From positions 124,001 through 188,000 of the forward strand of contig JAMWFC010000092.1 of assembly GCA_027475525.1 (NCBI GenBank): a stretch of DNA of 64,000 nucleotides, read 5' to 3'. The notes below the pieces were generated by a model. That model worked only from the letters and a program-made list of their open reading frames with translations. It was not told where the DNA came from and searched no databases. Numbering within the stretch: the stretch's first letter is position 1; the number at the start of each line of letters is the position of its first letter. Shown here piece by piece: positions 42,912 through 54,240 of this stretch. Position numbers and translations under genes: made by a program. This stretch comes from Macrolepiota albuminosa (lineage: Eukaryota > Basidiomycota > Agaricomycetes > Agaricales > Agaricaceae).

Positions 42912-44674
42912 GCTAGCCCTCCTAAACATACCGTCCGTCCTTGTTTTCTTGCCTCTGGTTCTTCTATTAACTTTGCTTCTCAGGTCAATCTCCCTGCTCG
43001 CGTTGCCCCTTTATATGTCATACGTGTTTCCTTTTAAGATCGCTTATTTCTAGCGCCTGATAGAGCCCTCCTTAGGTGCCCAACCAGACTATGTTTACCG
43101 ACGCGGAGCTTTGTGATCTGTTGCGCCTTCATCGCGACACTACTGTTATTGATACCGGCCTCCCAGCTGGTGTCCAAGTACTCGGCGCTAAGAAGAAGGT
43201 TACAGTGGCACCCGTGGAGCGCCGCGCTTTTAGGGCGAAGATTGGTGCGGTAAGTGCTTGTTTGTCCCTGAAAGGTTGATGACGTCGCTAACTTCTTTCC
43301 CAGTGCGATAAATGCTGGTCTGAAAACGATCCCGAGGATTGCTGGTTCCTCTCTTCCCTGCTACCGCTGCGATGCGTTGAAATGGGGCTGTGCCTTCAAT
43401 GGGATTTGTACTTGTGAACGTGGTAGGGACGCTATCATGCAGCGCAATTACGAGCGCGCCATCCTAGTTCGTAACGCCCAGGCCTTTGTGCTGCAGCAAC
43501 GTGATCTGGCCACTACTCGTCAGCCCACTGTGATTAGCGCTGCAAGTCTAGCGCTTCCCATCACCCAAGATGGTACCACTGTGGCGGCCCCCTTTGCCCA
43601 CTCTCCCCATCGTCCCGTCCCTTCGAAATGTAAGCCCATTGTCGCCTCCCCTAGCAAGAGTCCCGGTAAGTGCCAGGAGCTAGTGCCTGCTACTCCTGTG
43701 GTCTTGTCTTCTACCAAGTCATCTACTGATGAGGGCGAGGATACCGAGAGGGATGCTGAGGGAAGGATGACGATGAGGCTGGGCCTGTAGTCGACACCGA
43801 TGCGCTATTGGCGGTACGCGCTCTTCTGCTTTGCATTACTCCCCCTATCGCCGCTAACCCTTATCAGAGCAGCCCCAGTGGTAATCGGTGCGTAGTCTTC
43901 GAGTTCCCCTTGTCAAGTTGCGCTAACTCCCTTTGTCGCCAGATTCCCTACTCCTTCTCTTCCCGTCGTCGTGAATGTCCCTCCCACCGAAGATGTCGTG
44001 ATGTCTGTTGCCAGTGCTACCCCTGCTCCCAAAGCTGTCGTGGCTAGCGCCTCCCCCGTTGCCCTTCCTATTACCCCTTCTCTTACTCCCCCTCGTAGCC
44101 TTTCTTCCTTCCCCAGTACTCGCGAGTCCTCCACCGCACCTGAGTCCGAAGGGACCTTAGTGGCTCAGGGCGAGCGCCGTCGCCGCTGGAGGTATTTGCC
44201 TTCCTATGGCATCCATCTTTCTTCCGCTAGGGCCATGTCCCCAGATGATGAGCGCCATGAATGGACCCCCCATGCTCCTGTAACCATTCGAGTAAGTCTG
44301 CATTTCCTAGTTAGTTTGCCTTTCCGCTGACCTCCGCTAAGTTCGATCCTTTTTGGACTCCTCCCCCCGCCATGCGCATTTCCGGCAACGCCTATCCTTG
44401 GCTTGGGGATGAGTTCTCTTATCCTGTCACTCCCCTTTGTCCTGCCGCTGATCTCCATCAACAACTCCACCAGGTCGAGGACGCGACTAACGTCATCAGT
44501 AATGAACTCGCCCTCCTCCGTCCTCGTGTCTCCACCTTAGCGCACTGTGAGCTCCTCCTGCTTGAGCTCCATGATGACATCACTGATGCGCTTGAGTGGC
44601 AAGCGAGTAATGCCATTCAAGACGGGGACTTGCTTCCATTGGGTGATCCCGCTCCCTCCGCGTCTGATGCGTAG

Positions 44675-45123
44675 TCGCCGGCCCGTAGTGCTTCGAATTT
44701 TTATAGACTTTTTAAAATTTTGATACGTAGCTTGTGATAGCCTTAACCCAAAAATAAATGCTCCCCCCTTTGTTTCGAAATTGTCAGTTTGTAAGTAATC
44801 AAAACACAAAGTAAGAAAAAGGGGAAACACTCAGTAAATCATCATTTTGTTTCGAAATTGTCAGTTTGTAAGTAATCAAAACACAAAGTAAGAAAAAGGG
44901 GAAACACTCAGTAAATCATCATGGCGTAGAAAACCCCTATTACCAGCGTGACCCAATAGCCAATATCGCACCAGCCTAGGAAGAAATAGGTATCGTCTGT
45001 AGAAAAGTAAGTCGATTCATGCAAGAAGTTCTAATGTATAAGAAATAGAGTGCTACTGATCGCTTGTGGTTATTTGGTGATGGTGGCTATAAGCGCTAGA
45101 TCTCGAAGGTTAACTTCCTCTTT
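44675..45123. other. Spacer between two plus-strand segments of GypC
   Basis: No ORF; AT-rich, with a 77-bp duplication. Probably 3' UTR of the first antisense gene plus 5' flank of the next segment. Confidence 0.4.
44769..44922. repeat. 77-bp perfect tandem duplication 11
   Basis: Copies 44769-44845 and 44846-44922, noncoding. Confidence 0.95.
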
Positions 45124-45135
45124 GTGCAACCTAAA

Positions 45136-46829
45136 ATGAGTTCCAGCGCATCCTATTGGTTCGTGTCTGCGTCAGGGTCCAAGCCCATTGAGAAGTGCCC
45201 TCCCACGCTGTTGCTAGTTGAAACACTGTCCGAGTCCTATAAATTGCCCATGCCTCGACAGCATCTCATCAGTCTTCATGATGAAAAGCCCAACCGGCAT
45301 CGTGTGGACTCCCCATTGTGATCATGCTCATGTCGTAATTGATCCCCCCACTTTTCTGGAACGCGCTACCTCGTTCTTCCACCACTACCCAACGGTCGGC
45401 GTGCCCGGACTGACCGACAGAGTCGTTGAATTAGGTGGTCGCTGCCAGCTACTTTGTGTGGCCTGTGAGATTTGGCATGATGACCTGCCGTTGACCCGTT
45501 TCAGTATGGAGAAAAACTGGAGTCGGATTTTTCAGGTGCGCTATTGCCTTTTTCGTCCTCCTTCTCTTCTGATAGTCTCCAAATCAAGCAAATCGCGACC
45601 AAAGAAATGAAAGAACGTCTTGAGCTGCTGCTGGAGGAGAGTCACTACCTGGTTTGTCGCTTTATTACCTCTTTTCTTCCTTCTAACACGTCGCTTTGCT
45701 AGGTGCCTCGCTCGTCTACTGGTGGCCAGCTTTTTCGTGGTCCTGCTGAAGGCTGGAGGCCTCCCAGGCCTCTCCTTCTGCCCAGGCCTTGATGCTCGTC
45801 CGTCTCCCATGTCGTGGTCCTGCTGAAGGCTGGAGGCCTCCCAGGCCTCTCCTTCTGCCCAGGCCTTGATGCTCGTCCGTCTCCCATGTCGTTTATGTAA
45901 GTCGGCTCCTTCTTTTCCATGGCGCCACCAGGCTGACAGATTTTGGCTAGTTGATTTCTTTTGTCGTAGTTATATGAAATGCATCGCTGTCTCCCCCCCC
46001 CCCTCATGATTGTTTTGCGCATGTAAGAGTTCCCAAGTATCTGCGACCCTGCAAGCAGCTTGAGGTATTTTATGGGTTCTGGCGCTGTTAACCCGGTTAG
46101 TATCATATCATGCCAGAACCTTCCCTCCTTCTTGATGACCCCATACTCGTTCACCGGCCTCCCATCCTAGATCGCCTCAAGCGCTTTCTTGCGTTAATGC
46201 CTGATGGCGGCTTTCCGCAAGAGAACAGTAACATATTGACCCTTGTGTGCCAGTACCGGATCCTGCTAGCGGCCTCCGCCGAATGGGAGATAGACACAGA
46301 CCCGGCTCTAGTCACCGTAAACCCTTTATTAATGCCTGCTTTAGGTAATACTTATGCGTGTCGTAGGAGCAGACCATTACTGGTACTGCTTTGAGTCTTC
46401 ATAGTCTTCTCTGCGAGACTGGGGGTTTGGTTAGTGCCTATACCCCTTTTTCACCTGGCTTCGGTTAGCTAACTCCCTGCCTTTTTCTAGAGCCTTTCCT
46501 GGCTCCCCCTTCCGGTTCTTGTTAACTTTAACGCTAGTAGAGCTGTACTTGACCACGTGGTCGTTCCTTTCACAGCTTTAGAGCGTTGCTTGGATGAGGT
46601 TGGGTGGTACTCGTCCCCTACTCATTCCGCTGCTTCCCCGGGCCCTTCCCGTGCTCCACCTACAGTCGCTCTTCCCATGCCTCCTCGCGCTCCAGCGCCT
46701 CCCCCTCTAGTTGCTCCTCCCGCACTGCCTAACGCTGTGATGCGTCCCCCTTCTGGTGCTCCTCCTGCCTATAGGCGACACAAGGAGCGAGTCAAGGGCC
46801 CTCATCGGCGGTCTTCATTGTTGTCTTAG
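45136..46829 (+). pseudogene. Possible second antisense gene of GypC (exons unresolved)
   Basis: Open plus-strand pieces: MSSSASYWFVSASG (45136), FLERATSFFHHYPTVGVPG with RCQLLCVACEIWHDD (to 45535), KEMKERLELLLEESHYL (to 45657), PILDRLKRFLALMPDG (46110-46394) and FTALERCLDEVGWYSS to a Pro/Ala-rich end (46829). Introns with GT-AG ends are plausible, but I could not make a continuous frame. The FL-x2-A...VG...C-x2-C layout loosely resembles exon 1 of the first antisense gene, so it may be a decayed paralogue. GypB has nothing in this place. Confidence 0.4.
45735..45888. repeat. 77-bp perfect tandem duplication 12
   Basis: Copies 45735-45811 and 45812-45888, within the second plus-strand segment of GypC. 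Confidence 0.95.
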
Positions 46830-46968
46830 ATTTTGTAGCCAAAGATAGTTTAGTAGTGCCGCCTGTACTAGTATTGTCTATTTGTTCACCCCTTTCGTAG
46901 TTACTGGCGCATGTTTTAAGTCCGTAGCAGGGGGCGCTAACCACTGGCGCCTCGCTTCCTGTGGTCTT

Positions 46969-48236
46969 TTATTGTTCCTCTTTGTCATCAGAAGTGATCT
47001 TGTCATCGTCCACCAACTCAGTCTCTTCAAGCTCTCACAGTTTGGCCGTGTCAATGTCTAGCGCCAGCAAAGGTAGTGGAATGTGTTCATGTGCTAAGTA
47101 AGGAATGAGTCAAAACGCCGCTACTGGTCGATGCAAAACTGAGCCGTCCAACTCGCAGAGTACGTAGGCTCCTCCCCTATTGTGGGAAACTACTATGAGG
47201 AGCCCCAGGTATTGAGGTCGCATCTTTTTGTTAGCACTAAGGTGCCAGCTGTAAAGTTGTAGTCTCGGATAGTAGCGCTATGCTCGCTTTCAAATCGTAA
47301 TGCGGCCTGTCGTCTAGCTTGAAATACCACCTCATGTAGGTGCTCTAGATCCTCCATGCATCGTTGTAAGTCAATGGCACGCCTAGTGATCAGATCGGTA
47401 GAGGACAGGATTGAGTTAGGTGGAGGCTGTAAGTATGTTGCTTCCACAACGTCCGCTGGAAGCAGGGGATGTGTGCCAGTCGCCGCATAGTAAGGAGAAC
47501 AGCCCATCCTCTTCCTTATGGTAACTCGTTCAGACCAAAAGACCAAATAAGTCGCTTCACTCCAGCGACTTTTGTTGCCGTCTACCGCCTTAAATAGCGC
47601 CTGTCGTACGTCAAAATGTGGCCTTTCCACCATACCATTAGCACGTTTATTGTATCCTGAGATTTGAATATGGTGGATGTTGTATTTCTTAGCGAGGTAG
47701 GTAAGCGCCTTAACTATCGGCGCTCCATTGTCTGTAACAATCTCGTGAAGGGCTCCCCACCTGCAAATAACATCTTCGAAGAGCCACTTAGCTATAGCGT
47801 CGGTATTTTCCCGCTGGAGCATATGGAACTCTGGCCAGTGTATCAAAGAACACCTTCCCTGGATAATGTACTTGTAACGCCCCGACTTGGGCATGTGCAT
47901 AGTGTTGATATATATTTTTCTGAACAAGGGTGCTGGAGTCGCTATGGTTGGGGGAATAAGAACTTGGCATGTCTGTTGGATTTGGCAGAGATGACAAGTA
48001 CAAATATACCATGCGATATCAGCGCTAACTTGAGGCCACCAAAAACATTCCAATAAATTCGCCCGTGTTGCATAGAGTCCTTGATGTCCCAAGTCATCAT
48101 GCATAGCGCGCAAAATCCTAACGCGGCCCTCTAGCTTGATTACTAGTTTGTGAGCGCCAGACCTATTTTGTCGCCAAAGCCGGTTTTCAACCATAAAGAA
48201 AGTCGTTGCATATCGAATGAAGGTGGCATATTCCAT
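46969..48236 (-). pseudogene. pol: GypC integrase
   Basis: N-terminal zinc finger HDDLGHQGLYATRANL and YICTCHLCQIQQ. The core has IYINTMHMPKSG, HEIVTDNGAPIVKAL and NGMVERPHFDVRQ. The first catalytic Asp is Asn here (YVDTMHM in GypB), so the enzyme should be dead. A small deletion with frameshift near 47200 skips about nine residues kept in GypB. The C-terminal module (QYLGLLIVVSHNRGGAYVLC) then continues to the stop at 46969, with two further stops. Confidence 0.88.
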
Positions 48237-48254
48237 ATCTGTAAGGTCTGATGG

Positions 48255-50648
48255 TCAGCGCAAATCCTGTAACCATTTCCTAACCTGATCAACTCGTTGG
48301 TCTTCTGACTTAGCCTTGGCGCTACGAGGTACCGCCGAGTATGGGAGGTTGTGACTATCCTCTCGTAAGGGTCTGGGTTCCTCGACTATCTTTAGATCAT
48401 TAGATGGCTTAGCGACGTTATAGATACTAGCCGTGTAAAAAGTCGATGGAGCCTGATACGGTTTAGGTTGGTACAGAATGATAGGGTGTAGCCAGGTCAA
48501 AATAGGTTGGTCTTCGTGAAGGACCAAAATAGGCAACTGAATAATATGTATGAAACCGTGCAACCGGTCAATCCAGTTGTCAAATACTTCATTATCACTT
48601 TTGTCTAGCGCTTCGTCCTCTGGCTGCCTAGGTCGCCTAGATAGCCCATCAGGTCCGTAAAATGCACTCTTGACATGCACGAGCTCAAAGTGGAACATTA
48701 GTATCGCTACTACCCAGCGATTCATGCTAGCCAAAGGTTGAATATCTGGATTCTGGAGCATTCCTTTGATGTAGCGTGTGTCAACTTCAACAATCAAGTT
48801 TCGAACCCCAATAAGATACATGCGTAGTGCCTGGAACGCTCGAAACAATCTGTATAATTCCAGCTTGGGCTGACTATAGCACGACTCTCTGTCGTTAAGG
48901 GTAATTGATCCAAAGCAATTGTAGCATCTGATTTTTTGATTTGCGCTATCACATTGACATAAAAAGAAGCTGACCGCAATGTAAAAGGTGTCAACGGCAA
49001 GTATAACGGGATCAGATGTAGTATAATTGATGGGTACCAATGGCTTTGCTTCCTGCAGCGCCTTCACTAAGTCTTTTTGGGCGTTAATTTGGTCGGGTCC
49101 GAATTCGAAGGGGACCCCTGAACGAGTTAAGCGATTTAGCGCGTGCGCTCGATGTGAAAAATGGTGTATGAACATGCGCAGCACGCCTACCGTGCCTAGA
49201 AACGCGCGAACTTCCGAGAGGTTATGGCAGACTCCCCACTTCTCTAGAAGCGCTAATCGGCTCTCCTCAGGGATCCTGCCTTCTGGCGTGCAAACGTGCC
49301 CTAAAATTTTAAATTGTGGTGCGCAAAGAACCAACTTGTGTCCTGAGAACGTTCCACCACAATATTTCATGCGCTGGAGCACCCGGTTGACCAATTGGAA
49401 GAAGTCCCATAGCGCCATGCAGATATTCGGATTTTCTGGATGCACTTTGGGCTTACCATCTACAAGGCGCCAATCTTTTGGGCCCTTAACGCCAACATTG
49501 TCGATAAAGCTAAGCACATGGTGGGGTATTTCAGGTTGTAGAATAAACGTAATGTTGTCGTGGAATATGGATACCAAATTAGTCCATCCTATGGGAAGTG
49601 TTACCAGTCGTAGCGCTCCAAATGGCGTTTGAAATGTCGTTAAGTCGTGAGAGGAAGGGTGAATCAAGCATTCGTCATAGCCCACGTACAGATCCAGGGT
49701 AGCGCCACATATTCTTCCTGCAAACGATTCAGCGACGTGATCGGGGAAGGGCGGTACCCCTGAATGATGAATTGTGACTTTGTTTAGCGGCTCCAAACTG
49801 TGAACTATACGTAGCTTTCCATTTTTCTTCAGTACACAAAACCATCGTGACCGGTATGCCAAATTGGAAGGCTCATAAACTCCTGCCGCTATTTTGGAAC
49901 GGATAATTTGGCAAACTTCAGCTTCAATACCTGGTGGTATAGGTCGGTGATGCTCGGTCCAAGGTACGTGAGGTATCGTCAGTATAACCACGGGTGGAAA
50001 GAAGTCAGTTCTCAGTTTACCGTGTTCGGAATCCTCCCAAGCAAATGCTTTGTTTTGTTTTCGCATAATGTCGGTTAATACATCTAGTTCCGCCGTTGAT
50101 AGAAAACCTGTATCGTGGGTGCTAAGGAATAGTGCCCGTCGTTCTTCCGTGAATCGTCTGGTAGGCTCGAAGGGTGGTGGGTTCGGATTAAGTTCAGGAA
50201 GTGTCGCTAACGGGTCTCCAATGATCCTTCTCTCGATGCAAAATTCTTCGGGTATGCCGCTCGCTACCAGTTTCGTTTTAAGCGCTACCGGCTTGTATTT
50301 CTTTTTCACCTGGACCCCTTTGCGCTTAGGGGTACTGTTGTTAGCAAACGTATTATAAATAGAAGTCTGGTTTCTAGCAAAACCGGATATCAAAGGCTCT
50401 TTAGAATCAGGGGTAGAAACGAAATAAGTGTCTGTCGAAAGATTTTCAGTAATATTGGATGCGGTGAGGTATAAGTAGGATAAAGCTTCACTAGTAAGCA
50501 ACATAGAAGTGTTCAAGATTTCAGGGGCTAAAGGGGTATGTGATATAAAGTTTACTTGCCCAGTCCAATGATTATAGTCCAAAATAAGCGCTTCATCTCC
50601 ATGATCCTCATCACTCATCTCCTCGATGGCGCCGGAAAACACTCGCAA
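48255..50648 (-). pseudogene. pol: GypC reverse transcriptase and RNase H, a 797-codon open frame
   Basis: Open from MRVFSGAIEEMSDEDHGDEA to 48255. RT blocks: RWFCVLKKNGKLRIVHSLEP, GATLDLYVGYDECLIHPSS (first Asp), FQTPFGALRLVTLPIGWTN. At the active site HHVLSFIDNVGVKGP replaces the second Asp of GypB FIDD by Asn, so polymerase activity is probably lost although the frame is open. RNase H: DPVILAVDTFYIAVSFFLCQ and RESCYSQPKLELYRLFRAFQ. The tail has a conserved linker (SRRPRQPEDEALD) before integrase. Confidence 0.92.
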
Positions 50649-50701
50649 GGTTCGTCGCTAACGTAAGGTCGCTTTCTCGGTCCAGGCTTCTGGAACCTCT
50701 C

Positions 50702-51274
50702 TCAAGGAAATGTTGGTACCGTTCTTCTGACTCCCGAATTGGGGTCGCTAATAGTTAGCGTCGTTTCATCCTCGGACGTTGTTTTGACTACTGATCGTGC
50801 TAGCACATCGAAGGGCCTTCCCAATAATAAATTGTAGGCTGGCGATCTGAGTATGTGGATTTGCAGATAGAACGTAAGATCGCCTATAGCACATGGCATG
50901 TTCCGAGCCATCCCCAAGGATTGATCAATCGTGCTGTTAGCGCTCTGCATGTTAAGAATGATCGTTGGATCGTAAATAATGCCCAGCTTGTTAGCGACGT
51001 CGGCAGCCATTGAAATAATTTGTGATCCGCTGTCCACGATAGATTCTATTTCGCTTTTCCCATCAACTGTCAGCATAATTGAGTGAATCACATGAGAGTC
51101 TTGGGCTACAGTTAAGATGGCGGGATTGTTGCTAGATCTTAGCAATTTGAGGTAGGTTTCGACCGGGTCGACGGACGTGGCTTCTTTAGGTGGTGCAACC
51201 TCTTCCTTAGTTTCCGGAGCTACCGTCTCGGTTATATATGCAAAACCAGGCAGCACATCGTTGCATTCGTCCAC
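50702..51274 (-). pseudogene. pol: GypC protease
   Basis: Retropepsin-like: SEIESIVDSGSQIISMAADV with an intact DSG, IYDPTIILNMQSANSTIDQS, and the end motif YNLLLGRPFDVLARS. It matches GypB residue for residue over most of its length. A TGA upstream (51299-51301, Arg in GypB) and a stop at 50702 separate it from gag and RT. Confidence 0.88.
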
Positions 51275-51298
51275 CGTCGCTACATTGTTAGCTACGTT

Positions 51299-53206
51299 TC
51301 ATTGAGGGGTAACCGTGGTACACATCTGGTTCCTGACGTCTGGCGCCACGCTGCATAACTCTCCTACCAATAGCGTAACCTGACTTTGCATGATGCAATC
51401 AAACACTAACTTAGACTTCTCCAGATCGTATATAGGCACTGTGGGTCGATATCCCCCCGTAGGTTTATCTGGCACCCCGAAGTTACGATTAAGGGGCGGG
51501 GCATAGTTGCTCCTGAGACCAGCGTAAGGATGTAGCGGTGGCTCCGGAATGGCCAGCGCCTTGTTGGCTTCTAGTACTTTGTTGTTAGCGCTAGAGGTTG
51601 AAGCTGGTGCTGGGGCAGGGCCTGTTGTTGCACCCGACGGTCTATAATCCTTTAAGGGCTGCTTGCCCTTTTTGATCTCCACCCCATCAAAGACCTGATT
51701 CTTTAGCGACTTCAGTTCCTTCTCTAGCGTCTCAATCCTCTCTTCGCAGGACAGTGTGGGTCGGTCGCTGATAGCGTTTAGCTGGAGGACTTCATGAATT
51801 AGTGCTTGTTGAGGAGTTGCCTTGGTTTCTGTTGTCACCGTGCTATTCAGGTTGCCTGTTGCTAAGTTCCCGGGGTTCTGACAGTGCCACTCGTCAATGC
51901 GTCCCTGGAATGTCTTATGCTCGGGATAAAGGGGAATGCTAGCGCCCAAAGGTAAGACTAGTTTCCCATCCATTCCCCGGCGCGCCTTTCCTTGTCGCAG
52001 ATATTGTTCAAGGATAGCGCACCTACCCCTGGTCATGGTATGTCCTGCCTCACCGCAAAAATGGCAAAGTCCCGTCTGTACGTTGTTTCTAGGCGCCGAA
52101 AGACTAGTCGAGATCAAGGTTTCCAGTTTATTCATGACATTAGCGACTGCATTGCTGACGGCAGTTTCCAAATCCTCCTTCTTGACGTACCCATTACGGT
52201 CATTGGCGGCGCTAGGCGCTGGCGACTCTATCTTGGGTGCCATTCCTCCATGGTCCGCACCAGGTCGCTGTAATGGTATACCTGTATCCATGCCTTTTAA
52301 TACCCACTTTCCTGCCTCAAAGACCTTTTCTATGTCGTATAGTTCCTTGGGGTGATGGTCATGCATAATGATCTCTAAGCGTCACGCAATCTTAGTCCAT
52401 AACGACGTCAGGAATCCTTGTTGAAACAAACGGCGCTCCTCGTTCCCATATAACTTCCCATTTTGGACCAGCCATCTCGCTATCCGCTGGAAATCACGAT
52501 AATAAGTCGATAATGCTCCTAGGGTATAGATCCCAGCTGCAAAAGTGTCTTGTACTAGCTTCTGGATTTCCATTACCGTATAACGCGTAGCTTCTTCGGC
52601 ACCAGGATATAAATGAATGATAGCCTTTTTCCATTCATCATAGGTAAAAGGCCTGGGTGGTGCATCACTAGTAAGTCCTTGGAACTCCTTCAACCCTGTC
52701 CATGATTCGGCTGTGTCGTATGAGACATATCTGGCGGCGTATTCCTTCATCTGTGTATCATCGGTTACCTGGCAATCGTGTAGCAGATACTCCAACTCTT
52801 TGAAGTACTGCGTTAGTTCGCGAGGCTTTGTTTTGTCCCATTTTGATGACGAGAAGTGGTTTCGGGGTGGCATGTGCTGATTGTTTGGCTGATCCATACC
52901 AATAGGTGTGTTTGTCAAGGTAGGAAGAGTGGTGGTGCTCGTGTTACTTAGCATTGATGTCGTAGGTACTGGCTCAGTTAGCTCCGAGTCACTATGTTCT
53001 GGCAATAATAGCCTAGATAACTCTTCTAGAGGCGTAAGCGGCGTATGGTTTTCGCCTGCTAAGTACTCAAATGGTCGGGAAAAAGGGAAAAAGCTTTCGG
53101 CTAAGCTGTCTGGGGCGGCCTCAAGCTCCTGATCCAAAGTCTGTCTCGGTAGCGCGCCTGGTAAGTGTGGTGAGTCGGTGGTACTTGGTTCAAACGTGCT
53201 CTCCAA
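51299..53206 (-). pseudogene. gag: GypC gag with zinc knuckle
   Basis: Start ATG 53206. Capsid: PRELTQYFKELEYLLHDCQV, KEYAARYVSYDTAESWTGLK, GALSTYYRDFQRIARWLVQN. Knuckle CHFCGEAGHTMTRGRC, then a long linker ending at 51299. One TGA at 52379-52381 (GypB has Arg, IARCLE) divides it; otherwise it is full length, about 635 codons. It begins about 80 bases inside the 5' LTR. Confidence 0.9.
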
Positions 53207-53266
53207 CAGGAGGCGGCGCTGTCGCTGGGCTCGAGTTTCCGGCGGAATTTTGTCTCAGAAGAACCC

Positions 53267-53282
53267 CTCGCGGTGGGCTCCA
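53267..53282 (-). other. Putative primer-binding site of GypC
   Basis: On the minus strand TGGAGCCCACCGCGAG starts three bases after the 5' LTR, as in GypB. Confidence 0.65.
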
Positions 53283-53285
53283 AAA

Positions 53286-54238
53286 TGATGACGCCAACTG
53301 TGGTTGAGTGTGCTGGACGTATACGCAGTACAACGCCGTCTCCAGTGCTTGGAGTGCATAGTTGTGAGGAGTCCTGACAGGGTCCCGGTGTGCTCAAGTG
53401 GAGGTTTTAAAACGATGCGCTAGATTATAGCGCTTTGGGGGCTACCTGGCAGACTGTAAGCGTTGTAGTTTAGGCAAAGATATTGGAGAAAAGATGAATA
53501 GCGCAGCGTATTGTGCCCGTAGGTGGCACCGTAAATGATAAAGATGAGATAGACGAAGCTAGCGCCCGACTTAGTGACGAAGTCAAAGGAAGCTAGTGCG
53601 AGTTGAACGCTAAGTGTAACTGTGTGTTCGAGGGGTTACAATTCGTTGTTATATACATGTAAAAGGAAGCTAGTGCGAGTTGAACGCTAAGTGTAACTGT
53701 GTGTTCGAGGGGTTACAATTCGTTGTTATATACATGTAAGGTAGCTATTTTATATACTATGCGCTACCGTGTTTGCCAAGATACAAGTCCATCTGCGGCG
53801 CTACCTCCTAGCGCCTCTCCTCGTGGTTTCCTCTAACGCGCTACTCATTGTATTAGTTCCTGGCAGGTCCAGATGTCGGATTTAAGTATATCCAGTGCCG
53901 CCGTCATTGATCCTTTTAGACTTCTGATTGAAGTGCCTCGTCAAATGGCAGCGCCTGCTGCTGGCTCCTTCTGGAAGTGATTGGGGTTTAGTTAGAGTCC
54001 TCTCCCACCATTGTGTTAGCGCTATATGTTATGAGCCTCCTTCGTCCTTGGGCTAGGTGAAAGGAGTGCGCTGAAGGCTTGGTAGCTAGGGGTTAGGATA
54101 GATTTCTAAATCCTGTAGTGGTTTGCCAGAGCTAGAGCTGCTCTATATTCCCAACTGGTCGCTAGAGTCCTGAGTACATCAAGTGTCAGTTGGCCTATAA
54201 TGTCCCTTGATGCGCTCAGTCCGAGTAGAAGCCTATCA
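53286..54238 (-). repeat. 5' LTR of GypC
   Basis: 953 bp including a 77-bp duplication; partner of 40055-41124. Confidence 0.95.
53585..53738. repeat. 77-bp perfect tandem duplication 13
   Basis: Copies 53585-53661 and 53662-53738; the partner LTR has the segment once. Confidence 0.95.
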
Positions 54239-54240
54239 AC

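Larger units (their letters stand above)
41271..44674 (+). pseudogene. Antisense spliced gene of GypC with a Cys6 cluster (interrupted by a solo LTR)
   Basis: Homologue of the GypB antisense gene. Exons seen: 41271-41528 (MSTPFDASALRNFLAKASYL ... VCKWCVARY), 41586-41642, 41693 to about 43035 (Pro/Ala-rich, holding the solo LTR and a 77-bp duplication), 43076-43249 (174 bp, FTDAELCDLLRLH), then from 43304. That exon begins CDKCWSENDPEDCWF; PCYRCDALKWGC follows in a +1 frame, so a small indel separates the two half-clusters. Next come WRYLPSYGIHLSS, an intron after VTIR, then GNAYPWLGDEFSYPV and a C-terminus (ALEWQASNAIQDGDLLPL) matching GypB. Pattern C-x2-C-x8-C, C-x2-C-x6-C. Function unknown; zinc binding inferred. 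Confidence 0.75.
40055..54238 (-). mobile_element. GypC: Ty3/gypsy retrotransposon with an antisense gene
   Basis: LTRs 40055-41124 and 53286-54238 (TGATGACGCC to AGCCTATCA) with a perfect 4-bp target duplication ACGC (40051-40054, 54239-54242). Minus-strand order from the right is PBS, gag, protease, RT-RNase H, integrase. Plus-strand genes fill 41271-46829 between the end of pol and the 3' LTR. Gag-pol is related to GypB throughout. Stops are few and mostly CGA to TGA. It is inserted in the LINE and itself holds a solo LTR of the GypD family. Confidence 0.93.
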
